A stretch of DNA of 5,482 bases from an uncultured Eubacteriales bacterium (GTDB taxonomy: Bacteria > Bacillota_A > Clostridia > Christensenellales > Aristaeellaceae): positions 1-5,482 of the forward strand of contig CACXEB010000200.1 of assembly GCA_902766515.1 (NCBI GenBank). Reading direction: 5' to 3'. Made by a program: the position numbers and the translations under genes. Positions within the stretch are counted from its first letter, which is position 1; the number at the start of each line of letters is the position of its first letter. Positions 4,266 through 5,482 of the stretch are shown here, one piece after another. Below the pieces are notes generated by a model. It saw only the letters and a program-made list of their open reading frames with translations. It searched no databases and was not told the origin of the DNA.

Positions 4266-5482
4266 ATGATGCTGGTCAGCGGATCCCAGCTGCTGTACGG
4301 GCGGCGGCTGGGCAAGGATCCCCATTCTGTCCAGAGCGTCTTTTCCGTCGATCTCCTGATCTCCGCCGCCGCTTCCGTGCTGGTGACCGCCGCTCTGGTG
4401 GCAGGCGTGCTCATGGGCGGCACCGCCTCGCTCACGGCCGATCCGACGGAGAAAAAGATGCTGGACCAGTACCTCCTCGGCCAGTGCATCGGCATCCCCG
4501 CGCTGGTGCTGGGGCAGCAGCTGTTCGCGTTCCTTTCGCTGGAAAACCAGACCCGCCGCACCATGATAGCCAGCATTGCCAGCTTCGCGGTCAACGCGGT
4601 CTTCGACTATCTGTGCATCATCCCGCTGAACCTCGGGGCCTTCGGCCTGGGGCTCAGCTCCTCCATCTCGGTGCTCGTGTTCTTCGGCATCCAGGCTGCT
4701 TATTACCTGAAAGGCAAATCCGAGCTGAAGCTGTCCCTACGGGAATGCCGCTGGAAGGACGCCCCGGAGATCATGCGGTTGGGGTATTCGGGCGCCCTTT
4801 CCCGCTTTGTGGAGATGTTCCGGTGCATCGTCGTCAATATGCTGATCATGACCCATGTCGGCAGCGCGGGCATCTCGTCGTTCGCCGCCTCCAACTCCCT
4901 GCTCGGTGTGGTCTGGGCCCTCCCCTTCGGGATGCTGGGCGTGTCGCGGATGCTGTTCAGTATCAGCATCGGCGAGGAGGACCGCCGTTCCCTGATCGAT
5001 ACCCTGCACATCGCGCTATTCCGCGGTGGGCTGCTGATGACGGCAGTGGCCGCGGCGCTGGTCCTGTGCGCCGAGCCCCTGACCCGCCTGTTTTTCAGGG
5101 ACCCGGCCGATCCGGTCTATGGTTATACGGTGATGGGCTTCCGCATGATGCCCCTCTGCATGCCGCTCGCGGTGCTCAGCCTGCACTTTGCCTGCTACGC
5201 CCAGTCGACGGAAAAGCGCGCCCTGTCCATCGTCCTGCCGATCGTGGACGGGTTTGCCAGCGTCTCGGCCATGAGCCTGGTGCTGATCCCGCAGATGCAT
5301 ATGAACGGCCTGTATCTCGCCAACATCCTGAACGGCTTTGTCTGCGCGGCTGTGATCGTCTGCTTCGCCTGGCTGAGCCTGAAGCGCCCGCCAAGGACCC
5401 TGGAGGATCTCATGATGATCCCGGACAGCTTCGGCGTGGGCGCCGGCCAGCGGATCGATATCTCCGTGCGGCAGATGACGGA
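4266..5482 (+). CDS. MATE-family membrane protein, N-terminally truncated, running off the right edge
   Basis: An open frame of 405 residues begins at ATG 4266 (or 4269) and has no stop in the window. It is a multi-helix membrane protein of the MATE (multidrug and toxin extrusion) family. YGRRLGK at 11-17 fits the loop after helix 2, and the block around NAVFDYLCIIPLNLGAFGLGL (110-130) fits the conserved end of the first half. The second half restarts near 174. Thus some 60 residues (helices 1 and most of 2) are absent, and the same frame is closed by a TGA at 4191-4193 with only hydrophilic residues between. There is no good Shine-Dalgarno; translation may be coupled to the Nudix stop four bases upstream. 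After the last helix (about 355-371), TLEDLMMIPDSFGVGAGQRI and IDISVRQM resemble the linker to a C-terminal anti-sigma-like HATPase domain seen in some clostridial MATE proteins. Whether it is functional or a 5' remnant is open. Confidence 0.75.
   Translation, partial: MMLVSGSQLLYGRRLGKDPHSVQSVFSVDLLISAAASVLVTAALVAGVLMGGTASLTADPTEKKMLDQYLLGQCIGIPALVLGQQLFAFLSLENQTRRTMIASIASFAVNAVFDYLCIIPLNLGAFGLGLSSSISVLVFFGIQAAYYLKGKSELKLSLRECRWKDAPEIMRLGYSGALSRFVEMFRCIVVNMLIMTHVGSAGISSFAASNSLLGVVWALPFGMLGVSRMLFSISIGEEDRRSLIDTLHIALFRGGLLMTAVAAALVLCAEPLTRLFFRDPADPVYGYTVMGFRMMPLCMPLAVLSLHFACYAQSTEKRALSIVLPIVDGFASVSAMSLVLIPQMHMNGLYLANILNGFVCAAVIVCFAWLSLKRPPRTLEDLMMIPDSFGVGAGQRIDISVRQMT

Noticed and set aside
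3794..4594. 266-codon minus-strand frame across the Nudix/MATE junction
   Set aside because: It is the antisense shadow of two recognisable plus-strand genes and has no plausible start signal or family motif.

Overview
The window looks like a GC-rich member of the Firmicutes (Clostridia-like, possibly a gut butyrate producer). Four signs support this: strong GGAGG-type ribosome binding sites, sigma-A type promoters, a leader that resembles PyrR attenuation, and the first 22 residues of a butyrate kinase at the left edge. There are no rRNA or tRNA genes, CRISPR arrays or insertion sequences.

Layout. Positions 1-68 (minus) hold the N-terminus of butyrate kinase. A 450-base gene-free stretch follows; its left part shows little, and its right part holds a promoter (337-366) and a structured leader ending in an intrinsic terminator (444-476). 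The codB-codA operon (519-3003, plus) comes next, encoding a cytosine permease and a cytosine deaminase. A bidirectional terminator (3081-3125) separates codA from a convergent ArsC/Spx-family gene (3131-3487, minus). A gene-free stretch of about 315 bases then holds divergent promoters for that gene and for a Nudix hydrolase, with an 11-bp-arm palindrome between them. The Nudix hydrolase (3803-4261, plus) is followed four bases later by a MATE-family membrane protein (4266 to the right edge, plus). The MATE gene lacks its usual first one or two transmembrane helices and runs out of the window at what looks like the linker to a C-terminal ATPase-like domain.

How it works together. CodB imports cytosine and CodA deaminates it to uracil, feeding UMP salvage. 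The leader carries a close match to the PyrR binding-loop consensus, a possible antiterminator and a terminator, so the operon is probably switched off by premature termination when UMP/UTP is plentiful. The main points of interest are this inferred PyrR control of codBA and the odd Nudix/MATE junction, which combines a 15-bp tandem repeat, a missing MATE N-terminus and a lack of a ribosome binding site. I found no convincing wholly new system.
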